From contig JAEWVC010000041.1 of NCBI GenBank assembly GCA_023459275.1, positions 59,293 to 123,292 of the forward strand: a stretch of 64,000 nucleotides of DNA. Direction: 5' to 3'. The position numbers and the translations under genes were made by a program. This document shows positions 17,113 through 25,464 of this stretch, piece after piece (the stretch's first letter is position 1; each line of letters starts with the position of its first letter). This DNA is from Bacillota bacterium. GTDB lineage: Bacteria; Bacillota; Clostridia; Christensenellales; Aristaeellaceae. Under the pieces are notes generated by a model, which searched no databases, was not told where the DNA came from, and was given only the letters and a program-made list of their open reading frames with translations.

Positions 17113-17579
17113 GATTCTGCCTCCTCGCCAAGCAATGCATACAGCAGTTTGCACCCTTCATGCAGCCGCCATTTGACGGTGCTCAGAGGGAGGCGCAGCA
17201 ATGCCGCGACCTCCCTTACGGGAAAGCCCTCTCCCAGATGGAGTACCAGTGGCAGCCTGTATTTTAGGTCCAGGCGCTCCAGGGCATCCTTGAGCACCGG
17301 GTCGGGCGGCGGCGTTCCCATTTCCGCAAGGGCATCCAGAGAAACGGGCCGCCTTTTATACTGGCGTTGGGTATTTCTGCACTCGTTGATGACAATGCGG
17401 GTCAGCCATGCATCGAAGCGGCTTTGATCCCGCAGCCTGTGAAGCTGCTGCCATGCCTTCAAAATCCCTTCCTGTATCGCGTCGCCGGCATCCTGGTCGT
17501 TTTTGAGCATGGCGCGTGCGATACGGTACAGCCGGGCTTCAATTTGAAGGACACAGGTTTCGAATTCCGTGCCATTCAT
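17109..17579 (-). CDS. ECF sigma factor
   Basis: A 156-residue sigma-70-family protein of ECF size. Region 2 spans about 10-75 with ARAMLKNDQDAGDAIQEGIL and AWLTRIVINECRN, giving -10 recognition. Region 4 spans about 100-150 with LPLVLHLGEGFPVREVAALL then LPLSTVKWRLHEGCKLL, the -35 reading helix-turn-helix. It is transcribed with the membrane protein behind it (4-base overlap). The leader contains a perfect 10-bp dyad, GTAGGCCTAC (17601-17610). The target promoters are unknown. Confidence 0.9.
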   Translation of the reverse strand: MNGTEFETCVLQIEARLYRIARAMLKNDQDAGDAIQEGILKAWQQLHRLRDQSRFDAWLTRIVINECRNTQRQYKRRPVSLDALAEMGTPPPDPVLKDALERLDLKYRLPLVLHLGEGFPVREVAALLRLPLSTVKWRLHEGCKLLYALLGEEAES

Positions 17580-17700
17580 GCGGTAGATTCCTTTCCTTTG
17601 GTAGGCCTACACCTAATTGACGGAATGGAGCGCATGTTTGATAGGCGGACCGGGATAAATTTATGCCTCCCATTGTCCACCATCATTGCGGATATATGTA

Positions 17701-17860
17701 ATACTATTTCCAAACATTATTTCGTCGTTGCGGCGGTCCTTTTCGCGCAGGGCTGTGTCGCCTTCCGCTCAGCGTAGCGCTGCTACGCATCGCTTCAACT
17801 CCTTGCCCTGCATCGAAAATCTCTTGCCGCCATGGACGAAATAATATTTTCCAATAGTAT
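17701..17860. repeat. 160-bp imperfect inverted repeat, MITE-like palindromic element
   Basis: The two halves are reverse complements over most of their length: ATACTATT...ATTATTTCGTC...GCGGC...TTTTCG...GCAGGGC on the left, and the matching GCCCTGC...CGAAAA...GCCGCC...GACGAAATAAT...AATAGTAT on the right. The centre is a smaller hairpin, CGTAGCgctGCTACG. It contains no gene and lies in the 366-base gap between the sigma gene and the ABC operon. It is probably a mobile or spread palindromic element, or a very stable RNA hairpin. Confidence 0.6.
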
Positions 17861-17902
17861 AAGATGTGTATTGTTGAATAGAAGTTTTTGAAGGGATAGG
17901 TA

Positions 17903-17940
17903 CGGGAAGGGGCACTTTTTTCAAAAAGTGCCCCTTCCCG
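17903..17940. terminator. Hairpin terminator of the ABC-DUF1854-ABC operon
   Basis: A perfect 18-bp inverted repeat, CGGGAAGGGGCACTTTTT and AAAAAGTGCCCCTTCCCG, separated by two bases. It lies six bases beyond the stop of the leftward ABC gene. Confidence 0.75.
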
Positions 17941-17945
17941 CCCCG

Positions 17946-20102
17946 TTATACCGCGATTTCCGCGGGCTCTTCTTCCTTTTGCAGCTTGCTGGTCTGGCGC
18001 TGGGCCATGACCAGCTTGTAATAGATACCCTTTTGCTTAAGGAGCTCCACGTGGGTGCCGGCCTCGGCCACCCGGCCCTTGTCCAGCACGATCAGCCGGT
18101 CGGCGCTGCGCAGGGTGGACAGCCTGTGGGCGATGGCCACGGTGGTGCGGTTCTTGGTCAGATTGTTTAGGCTTTCCTGAATGGCGGATTCCGTCTCCAC
18201 ATCCAGGGAACTGGTGGCTTCGTCCAGAATGAGCACATCCGGGTTTTTGATGATGGCCCTGGCAATGGACAGCCGCTGCCGCTCGCCGCCGGAGATGGTG
18301 TGCCCTCCCTCGCCAAGAAGGGTGTTGTATCCGTCGGGGGTTTGCATGATGAAGTCATGGGCGTTGGCGGCCTTGCAGGCGGCGATGACCTCCTCCGCCG
18401 TGGCGCCGGGCTTGCCGTAAGCCACATTGTCATAGATGGTGCCGGCGAAGAGGAACGAATCCTGGAACACCACGCCGATGTTCTCGTGCAGGTGGCGGGG
18501 GGACATATCCCGCAGGTCCGCGCCGTTGATCTGGATCTTGCCGGTGTTGGGGTCGTACAGCCGCATGAGCATGTTGATGAGGGTGGACTTGCCCACCCCG
18601 GAGCGGCCCACGATGCCTACCATTTCGCCGGGGTTGATGGTCAGGTTGATGTCCTTCAAAACGGGCTCGTAGGACTTGTAGCCAAAGGACACGCCGTCAA
18701 AGGCCACCTTTCCGGAGATGGGCACGTTGTTCGTTTCCGCTTTCTCGGCAATCTCCGGCTCCTCGTCCAGCACCTCGAACACCTTGACCATGGAGGTCAT
18801 GGCGTCGGCCAGCCAGCGGGGGAAGGAGACCAGCCAGCGCAGCGGCGCGTAGATATAGGTGATGTACATCACAAACTGGGTCAGGATGCCCAGGCTCAGC
18901 CGGCCGCCCAGAATGGCCTGGCCGCCGAAGTACAGCACCAGAAATTCGCCGACACCGGTAAAGAAGGTGATGCTTGGGAAGAGAAGCGCCCAAAGCGTCT
19001 CGTTGGAGGAGGATACCTGGGCCAGCTCCTTGGTGGCCTTGGAGAACTTGGCGATCTCCAGATCTTCGTTGCCGAAGGCCTTTACAGTGCGGATGCCCTT
19101 GATGATGTCGTGGAGGATGCTCTGGCAGCGGGAGCTTTTGCGCCACTGCCGTTCGTACCTGATGCGGATAAACTTCCAGAACCTGGACAGGGCAATCATT
19201 ACGATGGGCACGGGGGCGAACACCAGGAGCGTCAGTTTAAAGTCGGTAAAAAACAGAATGGTCATTACTACCACAAAGGTGATGGACTGCTCCACGGCCC
19301 AGCGGCCGCCGTCGGACATGAAATCCTTGATGGTCACCGTGTCCTCCATGATCCTGCGGATCATGTCCCCAGGCGTGCGCTTGGCCAAAGAATTCATGGA
19401 CAGCCTTTGCACCTGGTCATAGGTCTTTACACGCAGGTCGTTGGAAAAGGCCACGGTAGACTTGTTGAATACCCGGGAGCTTAAGATGAAGATGATTTCG
19501 CCCAGCAGCCTGGCCAGGAACATGCCGCCGGCCAGTACCAGCACATCCATAAGCGTGCCCCGCAGGGGCGTCAGGTAGTTGTCGATAAGGTAGCGGTTGA
19601 ACAGGGGCACCAAAAGGTACAGCACGGAGGATACCGCCACAAAGCATTGGGCGGTGAGCATGCCCTTGCGGTAGGGCTTCATCAGCCCCAGGGTCTTTTT
19701 CAAAAGCCCGCGCTTGCTGAAGCAGAACAGGCAGGCCTTCATGCCCTCCATCAGCGGGCGGCCGCAGGTGGGGCAAACGTGGATTTCCTTTTCCTCGGGG
19801 ATCAGGGCTGTCTTTGTCTGCACGTAATAGTTGACCACCTTGCAGAATTCACCCGCCGCCTTGAGGCCGGACATGGAAAAGCGGCACAGCACTTTTTCGG
19901 TTTCATCGGCGAACGTCACAAACAATTGGCCGCAGCCCACGCCGGCCAGGACGGCGGCTTCCTTGACGGTATCGGCGGGGAAGGAATCCGCCGGCTGGCC
20001 TCCTTGTGCGACGGTGATGTTTCCCGCTTCGTCAAAGCGCAGTTCGCCCGCGGCCGGCTTCATATCAAGACCCAGGTCATAGGGAAAGACATACGTTTTC
20101 AT
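17946..20102 (-). CDS. ABC exporter half-transporter B with N-terminal zinc-ribbon/PH-like extension
   Basis: A 718-residue type IV ABC half-transporter. ATG 20102 is preferred over the GTG at 20111, which lies directly against the AGGAG. Residues about 1-110 are an unusual extension. It is followed by a zinc-ribbon-like pair, HVCPTCGRPLMEG and ACLFCF (about 112-135). The six-helix exporter domain spans about 145-440. The ATPase domain has Walker A GRSGVGKST, Q-loop VVFQDSFLF, signature ISGGERQR, Walker B VLILDEATSSLD and H-loop IAHRLST, all canonical. It is the last gene of the operon with DUF1854 and a second half-transporter of the same layout, so a heterodimer is likely. Cargo is unknown. 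Confidence 0.87.
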   Translation of the reverse strand: MKTYVFPYDLGLDMKPAAGELRFDEAGNITVAQGGQPADSFPADTVKEAAVLAGVGCGQLFVTFADETEKVLCRFSMSGLKAAGEFCKVVNYYVQTKTALIPEEKEIHVCPTCGRPLMEGMKACLFCFSKRGLLKKTLGLMKPYRKGMLTAQCFVAVSSVLYLLVPLFNRYLIDNYLTPLRGTLMDVLVLAGGMFLARLLGEIIFILSSRVFNKSTVAFSNDLRVKTYDQVQRLSMNSLAKRTPGDMIRRIMEDTVTIKDFMSDGGRWAVEQSITFVVVMTILFFTDFKLTLLVFAPVPIVMIALSRFWKFIRIRYERQWRKSSRCQSILHDIIKGIRTVKAFGNEDLEIAKFSKATKELAQVSSSNETLWALLFPSITFFTGVGEFLVLYFGGQAILGGRLSLGILTQFVMYITYIYAPLRWLVSFPRWLADAMTSMVKVFEVLDEEPEIAEKAETNNVPISGKVAFDGVSFGYKSYEPVLKDINLTINPGEMVGIVGRSGVGKSTLINMLMRLYDPNTGKIQINGADLRDMSPRHLHENIGVVFQDSFLFAGTIYDNVAYGKPGATAEEVIAACKAANAHDFIMQTPDGYNTLLGEGGHTISGGERQRLSIARAIIKNPDVLILDEATSSLDVETESAIQESLNNLTKNRTTVAIAHRLSTLRSADRLIVLDKGRVAEAGTHVELLKQKGIYYKLVMAQRQTSKLQKEEEPAEIAV

Positions 20103-20133
20103 ACGTTCCACTCCTAATGTTTGGGGGAGAAGA

Positions 20134-20679
20134 TTAGAACAGGTAGGGCTCCAGGCGCTTCAGGCTCTTTTTATCCAGGCCGTTCAGGCTGGGCACGATA
20201 TAGCGGTTGCCGTCCACGTCAAAGATGATCAGCCGGTCGTCCGCAAGCATGCGGATATTCCGGTTCACGTCTTTTACGGCGCAGGTTTTTTCGGCCCTGC
20301 CATCCTTGCCGCCAATGACCATCTCCATATAGACGTAGCCCAGCTTATCCTTGACGGACTTGATCTGTAAAACCTCCGGGCAGTAGTAGCGGCGGTCCAG
20401 CTCCGTAAGCACGATGGGGAGCTGGCTGTCGGATAATTCCGCCAGGCTGCGGATGATGCCGATCTCCTTGTTTTCAGGATCGGCCACGGAAACGTAGCTG
20501 CCCGGGTCGTGAAGGGGCAGCGCCCGCCGGAGGCTTATGCGCTTGTACTCCTTGCCGTCATAGGCAAGGCCCGTAAACCCGCCGGGGGTTTGGAAAAAGG
20601 TGGCCTTGGCAAGGTCCAGGAAGCCGATGTCGATGGCGTCGGCCAGAGTGGACGCGATAGTCTGCTGGACGGTTTGCAT
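20134..20679 (-). CDS. DUF1854-family protein between two ABC half-transporters
   Basis: A 181-residue soluble protein without signal or membrane helix. The central part (SVADPENKEIGIIRSLAEL, a Leu-rich linker, then DRRYYCPEVLQIKSVKD) carries the DUF1854 signature. The last third (RNIRMLADDRLIIFDVDGN, RYIVPSL) is beta-rich. The family is repeatedly encoded beside ABC exporters; in proteobacteria it is named for association with cyanophycin metabolism, but no cyanophycin gene is present here. It is the middle gene of a three-gene operon, with GGAGGAG before the ATG. A regulatory or accessory role for the transporter is inference. Confidence 0.75.
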   Translation of the reverse strand: MQTVQQTIASTLADAIDIGFLDLAKATFFQTPGGFTGLAYDGKEYKRISLRRALPLHDPGSYVSVADPENKEIGIIRSLAELSDSQLPIVLTELDRRYYCPEVLQIKSVKDKLGYVYMEMVIGGKDGRAEKTCAVKDVNRNIRMLADDRLIIFDVDGNRYIVPSLNGLDKKSLKRLEPYLF

Positions 20680-20784
20680 ACGAACTCCTCCATGATGATC
20701 TTTCAGTCATTTTGCGTTATCTGCGGCTTGTGCCGTCCTGTCCCGGCGTGATCCCAAGGGCTGCGTCCGGGGGATCGTTTCCCC

Positions 20785-23046
20785 CTACGCCTCCATGGAG
20801 ATGACCTTCAAGCCTTCCATTTGAATGTTGTACAGCTTGTAATACTCACCCTTTTTGGCGATGAGTTCCGCGTGGGTGCCGCTTTCCACAACCTTGCCTT
20901 CGCTCAATACCGCCAGGCTGTCGGCGTCCCGCAGGGTGGACAGCCGGTGGGCGATGGAGATGGTGGTGCGCCCTTTTTGCAATTTGCCAAGGGCCCGCTG
21001 AATGTTTCCCTCGGTCTCGGTGTCCATGGCCGCGGTAGCCTCGTCCAGAATGAGGATTTTCGGGTTTTGGATGATGGTGCGGGCGATGGACAGCCGCTGC
21101 TTTTCGCCGCCGGACAAGTCCTGGCCCCCGGCGCCCACCCTTGTCTCGTAGCCGTCGGGCAGGTTCATGATGAAGTCATGGGCGGAGGCGGCCTTGGCGG
21201 CCCTAATCACGTCCTCAATGGAGGCGGAGGGGCTGGCGTAGCGGATATTGTCCGCGATGGTGCCGATGAACAGGTAGATATCCTGGGAAACGATACCTAT
21301 GCTCTGGCGCAGCATCTTTAAAGGCAGGTCCTTCACATTTACGCCATCGATTTTAATGCTGCCCTGGCTTACATCGTAGAGCCTGGCGATGAGGTTGGCC
21401 AGGGTGGATTTTCCCGCCCCTGTCTTGCCCACGATGCCCAGCATTTTTCCGGCCTCCACCGTAAGGCTGATGCCCTTCAAAATGGGGGTGGCGGGGTCGT
21501 ACTCAAACCATACGTCCTTCACGTCGATCCGGCCCTGAAAGTCCTCAAGGGGCACGGGGCGCTCCGGCTCCGCCACGTCGGGCTTGGCGTCGATGATCTC
21601 AAACACCCTTTGGGCGGCGTCCACGCAGCGGGCCCACCAGTTGGATACCCAGGACATGAACTCCAGCGGCCCGTAAAGCATGGTCAGGTAGGCGATAAAG
21701 GTAAGCAGCGTGCCGATGGTCATTTCCCCGCGCAGCACCATCATGCCGCCCACGACGGTCACGGCCACCTGGCCCAGAAACATGAACAGGTAGATCAGCG
21801 GGAAGGCCGTGAAGCCGATGTTCATGGAGGCGGTATCCACGCTGGCCAGCTTGCCGCCCACGTCGGTAAAGCGCTCCGTCTCGTCGTCCTCCCTGGCGAA
21901 GGCCTTGATCACCCGCTGGCCGTTGATGGAATCGGAAACCATGGCGTTCAGCTGGGAGCTGTACACCCAGTTCTTGTGGTGGAACCTGCGGAATACGCTC
22001 CACAGAATCCGGAACAGCAGGATGGCCACGGGCATCACAATGAGGCAGATGGCCGCCAGCGTAAGGTTCAAAAGGCACATCAGCGTCACCACACCCGCAA
22101 AGGTGAGCACGTTGACGATCACGTAGGGCAGGCCGTCCACAAAGAACCAGTAGATGTTGGTGGCGTCCTTGTTGACGCGGTTCATCAGCGCGCCGGTGCG
22201 CTTGGAGGTGTAAAAGCCCACGGACAGACGCTGCATGGCCTCAAAGATTTTCACCTTCAGATCGTACACGATCCAAGGCACCGTTCTGGCCAGCACGAAG
22301 GAGTACAGCACGTTGAGCCCCGTGCTTATAAACCGCACCAGGAAGATCAGCGCCACGATGGCCAGCACCGCCCCGTAATAGCGGCCGCCTTTGGTGAGCA
22401 CCTCGTCCAGGAACAGCTTGTTGCTCACATAGGGCGTCAGCGTGGAAAACGCCGTGCCCGCCAGCATCACCAGCAAAATGGTGATCACCTTTGCCTTGTA
22501 ATCCTTGAAGAAGCCCAGCAGCCTTACGGTGATGGACTTTTTGTCCATGCACTTGGGGCAGAGCTTGCGCTCCGGCTCTGGATACCTGGTGCCGCACTTG
22601 GGGCAGAACAGCTCTTCGTCGGTCAAAATCTCGCTTAAGGGATCTATCCCCTCGCGGACGTTTTTCACTGCCTTGATCAGCCGCTCGGCATAGGTCAGGT
22701 ATCCCACCGAGAACAGCAGCAGGATTTTGGCCTCCCCATCCTTTTCGGAAAAAAGCCGGCCCGTGGACAGGAGGCGCTCGTATTTCAGTTCGCCAAGGTC
22801 TAAAAGCCGGAAGGTGTCCATATGGTGCACCTCATAGGCGGACACGATCCGCCGGGCGCCGCTGACCTTGACCACCTTTTCAAGACCATAGAGGACATAC
22901 AGGTTTTCCATGTCCAGGGCGGCGTAGGTGTCAGCGTGGCTGCCGTCCAGGGCCATGTCGGTGTGGATGGCGTAGATCAGCTTGCCCGTATCGATCCCCT
23001 GGGCGGAAAAGGCGGACAGCATATACTCGGGAATGTGCTTTTTCAT
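20785..23046 (-). CDS. ABC exporter half-transporter A with N-terminal zinc-ribbon/PH-like extension
   Basis: A 753-residue half-transporter. ATG 23046 is chosen for its AAGGAGA; the longer frame upstream runs into the leader hairpin. Residues about 1-145 form an extension resembling that of the partner (ILLLFSVGYLTYAERLIKAV against LCRFSMSGLKAAGEFCKVV). Then comes a zinc-ribbon, FCPKCGTRY and LCPKCMDKK (about 163-188), and a six-helix exporter domain. The ATPase has GKTGAGKST, SQDIYLFIG, LSGGEKQR, ILILDEATAAMD and IAHRLST, all intact. As the first protein gene after a leader hairpin, its expression may be attenuated. Cargo unknown; peptide export is suggested only by the small frame upstream. 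Confidence 0.87.
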   Translation of the reverse strand: MKKHIPEYMLSAFSAQGIDTGKLIYAIHTDMALDGSHADTYAALDMENLYVLYGLEKVVKVSGARRIVSAYEVHHMDTFRLLDLGELKYERLLSTGRLFSEKDGEAKILLLFSVGYLTYAERLIKAVKNVREGIDPLSEILTDEELFCPKCGTRYPEPERKLCPKCMDKKSITVRLLGFFKDYKAKVITILLVMLAGTAFSTLTPYVSNKLFLDEVLTKGGRYYGAVLAIVALIFLVRFISTGLNVLYSFVLARTVPWIVYDLKVKIFEAMQRLSVGFYTSKRTGALMNRVNKDATNIYWFFVDGLPYVIVNVLTFAGVVTLMCLLNLTLAAICLIVMPVAILLFRILWSVFRRFHHKNWVYSSQLNAMVSDSINGQRVIKAFAREDDETERFTDVGGKLASVDTASMNIGFTAFPLIYLFMFLGQVAVTVVGGMMVLRGEMTIGTLLTFIAYLTMLYGPLEFMSWVSNWWARCVDAAQRVFEIIDAKPDVAEPERPVPLEDFQGRIDVKDVWFEYDPATPILKGISLTVEAGKMLGIVGKTGAGKSTLANLIARLYDVSQGSIKIDGVNVKDLPLKMLRQSIGIVSQDIYLFIGTIADNIRYASPSASIEDVIRAAKAASAHDFIMNLPDGYETRVGAGGQDLSGGEKQRLSIARTIIQNPKILILDEATAAMDTETEGNIQRALGKLQKGRTTISIAHRLSTLRDADSLAVLSEGKVVESGTHAELIAKKGEYYKLYNIQMEGLKVISMEA

Positions 23047-23086
23047 GGCATTCTCTCCTTCGCTTTGGGCGGCCGCTTTTTCCATA

Positions 23087-23118
23087 TAAAAACGGCGGGA
23101 GTTTTTCAACCCCGCCGT
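23087..23118 (-). terminator. Hairpin with T-run in the ABC operon leader, possible attenuator
   Basis: Read leftwards, ACGGCGGG, an 11-base loop and CCCGCCGT are followed directly by TTTTTAT. This is a full intrinsic-terminator shape located only about 45 bases before the ABC start codon. It would separate the upstream small frame from the transporter genes and let only part of the transcripts through. Confidence 0.7.
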
Positions 23119-23227
23119 GAAAAAGCCTGTTGATACCCAGTCGGATGGATATCCCGCTCAATCAAAGACCGTCATGGCGTGGTTGACGCTGGCACCAGGT
23201 GCTTCGTCATTCCACGTCCATCAAGCA

Positions 23228-23341
23228 CTAGGCGCCCGTTATGAAGTTCTTGGTACCGGAGGCACGGTTTCTGCTTGCCATTCCGCCGGCGATTGCAAAT
23301 GCAAGCCGATTTGCGCTATTTTTTGCAAATCTGATCGTCAT
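23228..23341 (-). CDS. Possible small cationic peptide gene (37 residues)
   Basis: ATG at 23341 with AAGGGAGG ten bases upstream; TAG at 23228. The product has six Arg/Lys, no acidic residue, no Cys, and a hydrophobic middle LAFAIAGGMA with a double glycine at 19-20. It lies between a TTGACA promoter (23404-23432) and the leader hairpin of an operon for two ABC exporters, a layout often seen for exported peptides. I recognise no family. Against it: the same DNA can fold (GATTTGC-N10-GCAAATC), so it could instead be a structured leader. An in-frame ATG at 23374 would give 48 residues but lacks a ribosome binding site. Confidence 0.4.
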   Translation of the reverse strand: MTIRFAKNSANRLAFAIAGGMASRNRASGTKNFITGA

Positions 23342-23403
23342 GGCATGCGTGCCTCCCTTCCTAATAACATTCATTGGGCGCGTTCCGTATTTAAGCCGTA
23401 GGT

Positions 23404-23432
23404 AGCGTACCATTATGCGGATAAATTGTCAA
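23404..23432 (-). promoter_or_regulatory. Probable promoter of the ABC-DUF1854-ABC operon and its leader
   Basis: On the minus strand perfect TTGACA (23432-23427), 17-base spacer, weak TACGCT (23409-23404). It would produce a long leader (about 350 bases) covering the small frame and the hairpin. Between 23433 and 23576 I see no gene. Confidence 0.45.
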
Positions 23433-23576
23433 GGCTTTCAATAAAAAAAGATGTGTGCATTTGTCTGGGCGCTCGGATGATGTACATCAGCACCGAATAG
23501 GTGTTTGACGGCGCGGGGGCGCAGCCCATTGAGCGGAAGAAAGCTGCGGTATTATCCCGTGGGGATGCAAAGCAAC

Positions 23577-23610
23577 GGGCCGTCTGCCTGACAAAAAAGG
23601 CAGACGGCCC
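23577..23610. terminator. Terminator behind the second anti-sigma-like gene
   Basis: A 13-bp stem: GGGCCGTCTGCCT (23577-23589) with AGGCAGACGGCCC (23598-23610), 22 bases beyond the stop of the leftward gene. Confidence 0.7.
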
Positions 23611-23632
23611 TTGCTGTGCCTGTGGCCCGCTT

Positions 23633-24841
23633 TTACCGGCTGACAGGCACTTCCGTCAGGATAATTTCCTCCTGCGGGTGCTCGCCGCTGTGGTTGTATA
23701 CGGGTCTTGCGCGGAGTTCCTTGAAGGCGGCCGGTTTCGACCATGCCATCTGGATGGACAGATTTCCGTCCTTTTCACCCAGAGCACTGCCGGTTTCCTG
23801 GCAGGGCATGCCGTCGGCGTACAGTGCATAGCCAAGGATAAGGTCCACAGGTTCTCCGCCGTCGCCATTGTTGTTCCAGGCGGACAGCCACGCTTCAGGC
23901 CCGCCGATGAGGATATCGGCCTGAACCTGGACATCGGTCAGCGTCAGTACGATATTGGCGGTGTAGGCCTCGAATGAGGCGCTGCCTTCATAGCGGCTTG
24001 TATCCCCGCTTTTCATGACGGTGAAGGGGAGCATCGTCCGTATGTTTTCCCCGTACAGATAGTAGTTGCCCGTCTTGTCCTGGTAATAGGTGATTTGATG
24101 GCGGGCCAGGCTCACCTGAAGGTCCAGGGAGGTCTTGCTCCGCGCCGCTTCAGGCAGAGGGCGCTGGATCTCCGTGAAGCCTGTCAAGGTCCCGTCCTCC
24201 TGCCGTTTTTGGCCGCTGTCGCTCACATCCAGGATCGTCCCGTCCGCAAGGTATGCGCCGTCGCCGATATTTGCCGGCCAGTAAGTGAAGTATACCCTTC
24301 CGTCTGTTTCCAGGCGTTTTTGAAATTGGGCGTAATCCTCCTTGGAAAGCTCCTGCGCCCAGTCGGTGGTCATCTGCCCCGTTTGGGGGGTGAAGGTCCA
24401 CTTTGTATCCGCTTCCGGTGTTCCGTCGAGGAACGTCACCGCAGGCTGTGCGCCGCTGAGCGTATAGGAAAAGTACAGGGCTTCCCCGTCGTAGAGCCCC
24501 TGGTTCAGGGTGAAGAGGATATCGGGGTACTTGCCCTGCGCGCCTTCCGCCGTCACCGTGACATCGTAGAGCTGGGAGGAGGCGTCCAGGTCCTGCATCT
24601 TTGTGCCCCTGTCGGGATCGGCAAACTGGCCGAAAACCCCCATGCCGGCCGCCAGGGCCGCGCCGATGGCCAGCACAAGCAAAATCAGTACCAGGGCCAT
24701 GGCAAATGAAACTTTCTTCCTCATGACAATCTCCTTTTCTGCTGTCAGCCGCTTGAGGAGCGCGTCATGGCGTGTTTCAAAGCCCGAGGGCGGCTTGAGC
24801 GGCTCCCGCTGAAACCGCGCTTTCCATTCCTGATCCGTCAT
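23633..24841 (-). CDS. Single-pass membrane anti-sigma-like protein, DUF4179 type (second pair)
   Basis: A 402-residue protein of the same plan as the one at 15.9-17.1 kb. It has a cytoplasmic N-terminus of about 42 residues (with FETRHDALLKRLTAEKEIVM), one membrane helix (about 43-68, SFAMALVLILLVLAIGAALA), then a large outer domain. The start ATG lies one base beyond the sigma stop, with GGAGGGG overlapping the end of the sigma gene. Sequestering the cognate sigma factor is inferred from gene order and topology; the signal sensed by the outer domain is unknown. Confidence 0.76.
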   Translation of the reverse strand: MTDQEWKARFQREPLKPPSGFETRHDALLKRLTAEKEIVMRKKVSFAMALVLILLVLAIGAALAAGMGVFGQFADPDRGTKMQDLDASSQLYDVTVTAEGAQGKYPDILFTLNQGLYDGEALYFSYTLSGAQPAVTFLDGTPEADTKWTFTPQTGQMTTDWAQELSKEDYAQFQKRLETDGRVYFTYWPANIGDGAYLADGTILDVSDSGQKRQEDGTLTGFTEIQRPLPEAARSKTSLDLQVSLARHQITYYQDKTGNYYLYGENIRTMLPFTVMKSGDTSRYEGSASFEAYTANIVLTLTDVQVQADILIGGPEAWLSAWNNNGDGGEPVDLILGYALYADGMPCQETGSALGEKDGNLSIQMAWSKPAAFKELRARPVYNHSGEHPQEEIILTEVPVSR

Positions 24842-24842
24842 G

Positions 24843-25328
24843 TCAGCGCCCCTCCTTTGTCATCATTTTTTTCAGATCATTCTGTGCCCGGTGGATCCTG
24901 GAGGAAACGGTGCCCTTGGGGACGCCAAGCGTTTTTGCGATCTCATCAAGGGGCAGCCCTTCGCCGTAGCGCAATTGCAGCACCATCCGGAGGGAAGGAG
25001 GCAGCGATTCCAGGTACATCCATAGCGGTGTTTCCTCCGGCGCAGGCCGCACAGAGAGAAGCGGCTCTACATCGGAAATGATTTCCCGCTTGCGCTGCCG
25101 AAGCGTCCGATGACAGGCGTTTACGGTGACGCGGATCAGATAGGGCCGGATGGCCCCCCAATCCCTGATCCTGTCCATGGCTTTGTACGCGCTGAGCGTT
25201 GCCGCGGATACCGCGTCCTCCGCGTCCGCGTCCGTTTTCAGCATGGACCGCGCCACGCGGTACATGGTCAGGCGGTGCTCCCGCAAAGCTAAAGTAAACC
25301 GGTCGTTCAGGCTTTGATTTGTTTCCAC
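24843..25328 (-). CDS. ECF sigma factor (second pair)
   Basis: A 161-residue ECF sigma factor. Region 2 includes VARSMLKTDADAEDAVSAAT and YLIRVTVNACHR. Region 4 includes LRMVLQLRYGEGLPLDEIA and VPKGTVSSRIHRAQNDLKK. The start is a GTG at 25328 with only a weak ribosome binding site (GATGGGA), so translation may be low. It is coupled to the downstream anti-sigma-like gene. The upstream region carries two adjacent palindromes. Confidence 0.9.
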   Translation of the reverse strand: METNQSLNDRFTLALREHRLTMYRVARSMLKTDADAEDAVSAATLSAYKAMDRIRDWGAIRPYLIRVTVNACHRTLRQRKREIISDVEPLLSVRPAPEETPLWMYLESLPPSLRMVLQLRYGEGLPLDEIAKTLGVPKGTVSSRIHRAQNDLKKMMTKEGR

Positions 25329-25351
25329 AGAATCCCATCACTTTCCAATCC

Positions 25352-25375
25352 TGTATCGCGATACACTCTATAGAG
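25352..25375. promoter_or_regulatory. Two adjacent perfect palindromes upstream of the second ECF gene
   Basis: TGTATCGCGATACA (25352-25365) is followed immediately by CTCTATAGAG (25366-25375). Both are perfect dyads, 24 bases before the GTG start. They probably bind a dimeric regulator; none is identifiable. Confidence 0.45.
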
Positions 25376-25464
25376 CCGTGAAAGGCCCCTTTGTTTCCAT
25401 GCGGTACAAATTTTTCCGGAATCTGTATTTGTTTTGATTTTATAGCGTTTTTTCTGTCTGTCCC

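Noticed and set aside
23110..23432. Known riboswitch or T-box in the ABC operon leader
   Set aside because: I could match no consensus (no T-box sequence, no recognised aptamer core). The hairpin alone does not define a class.
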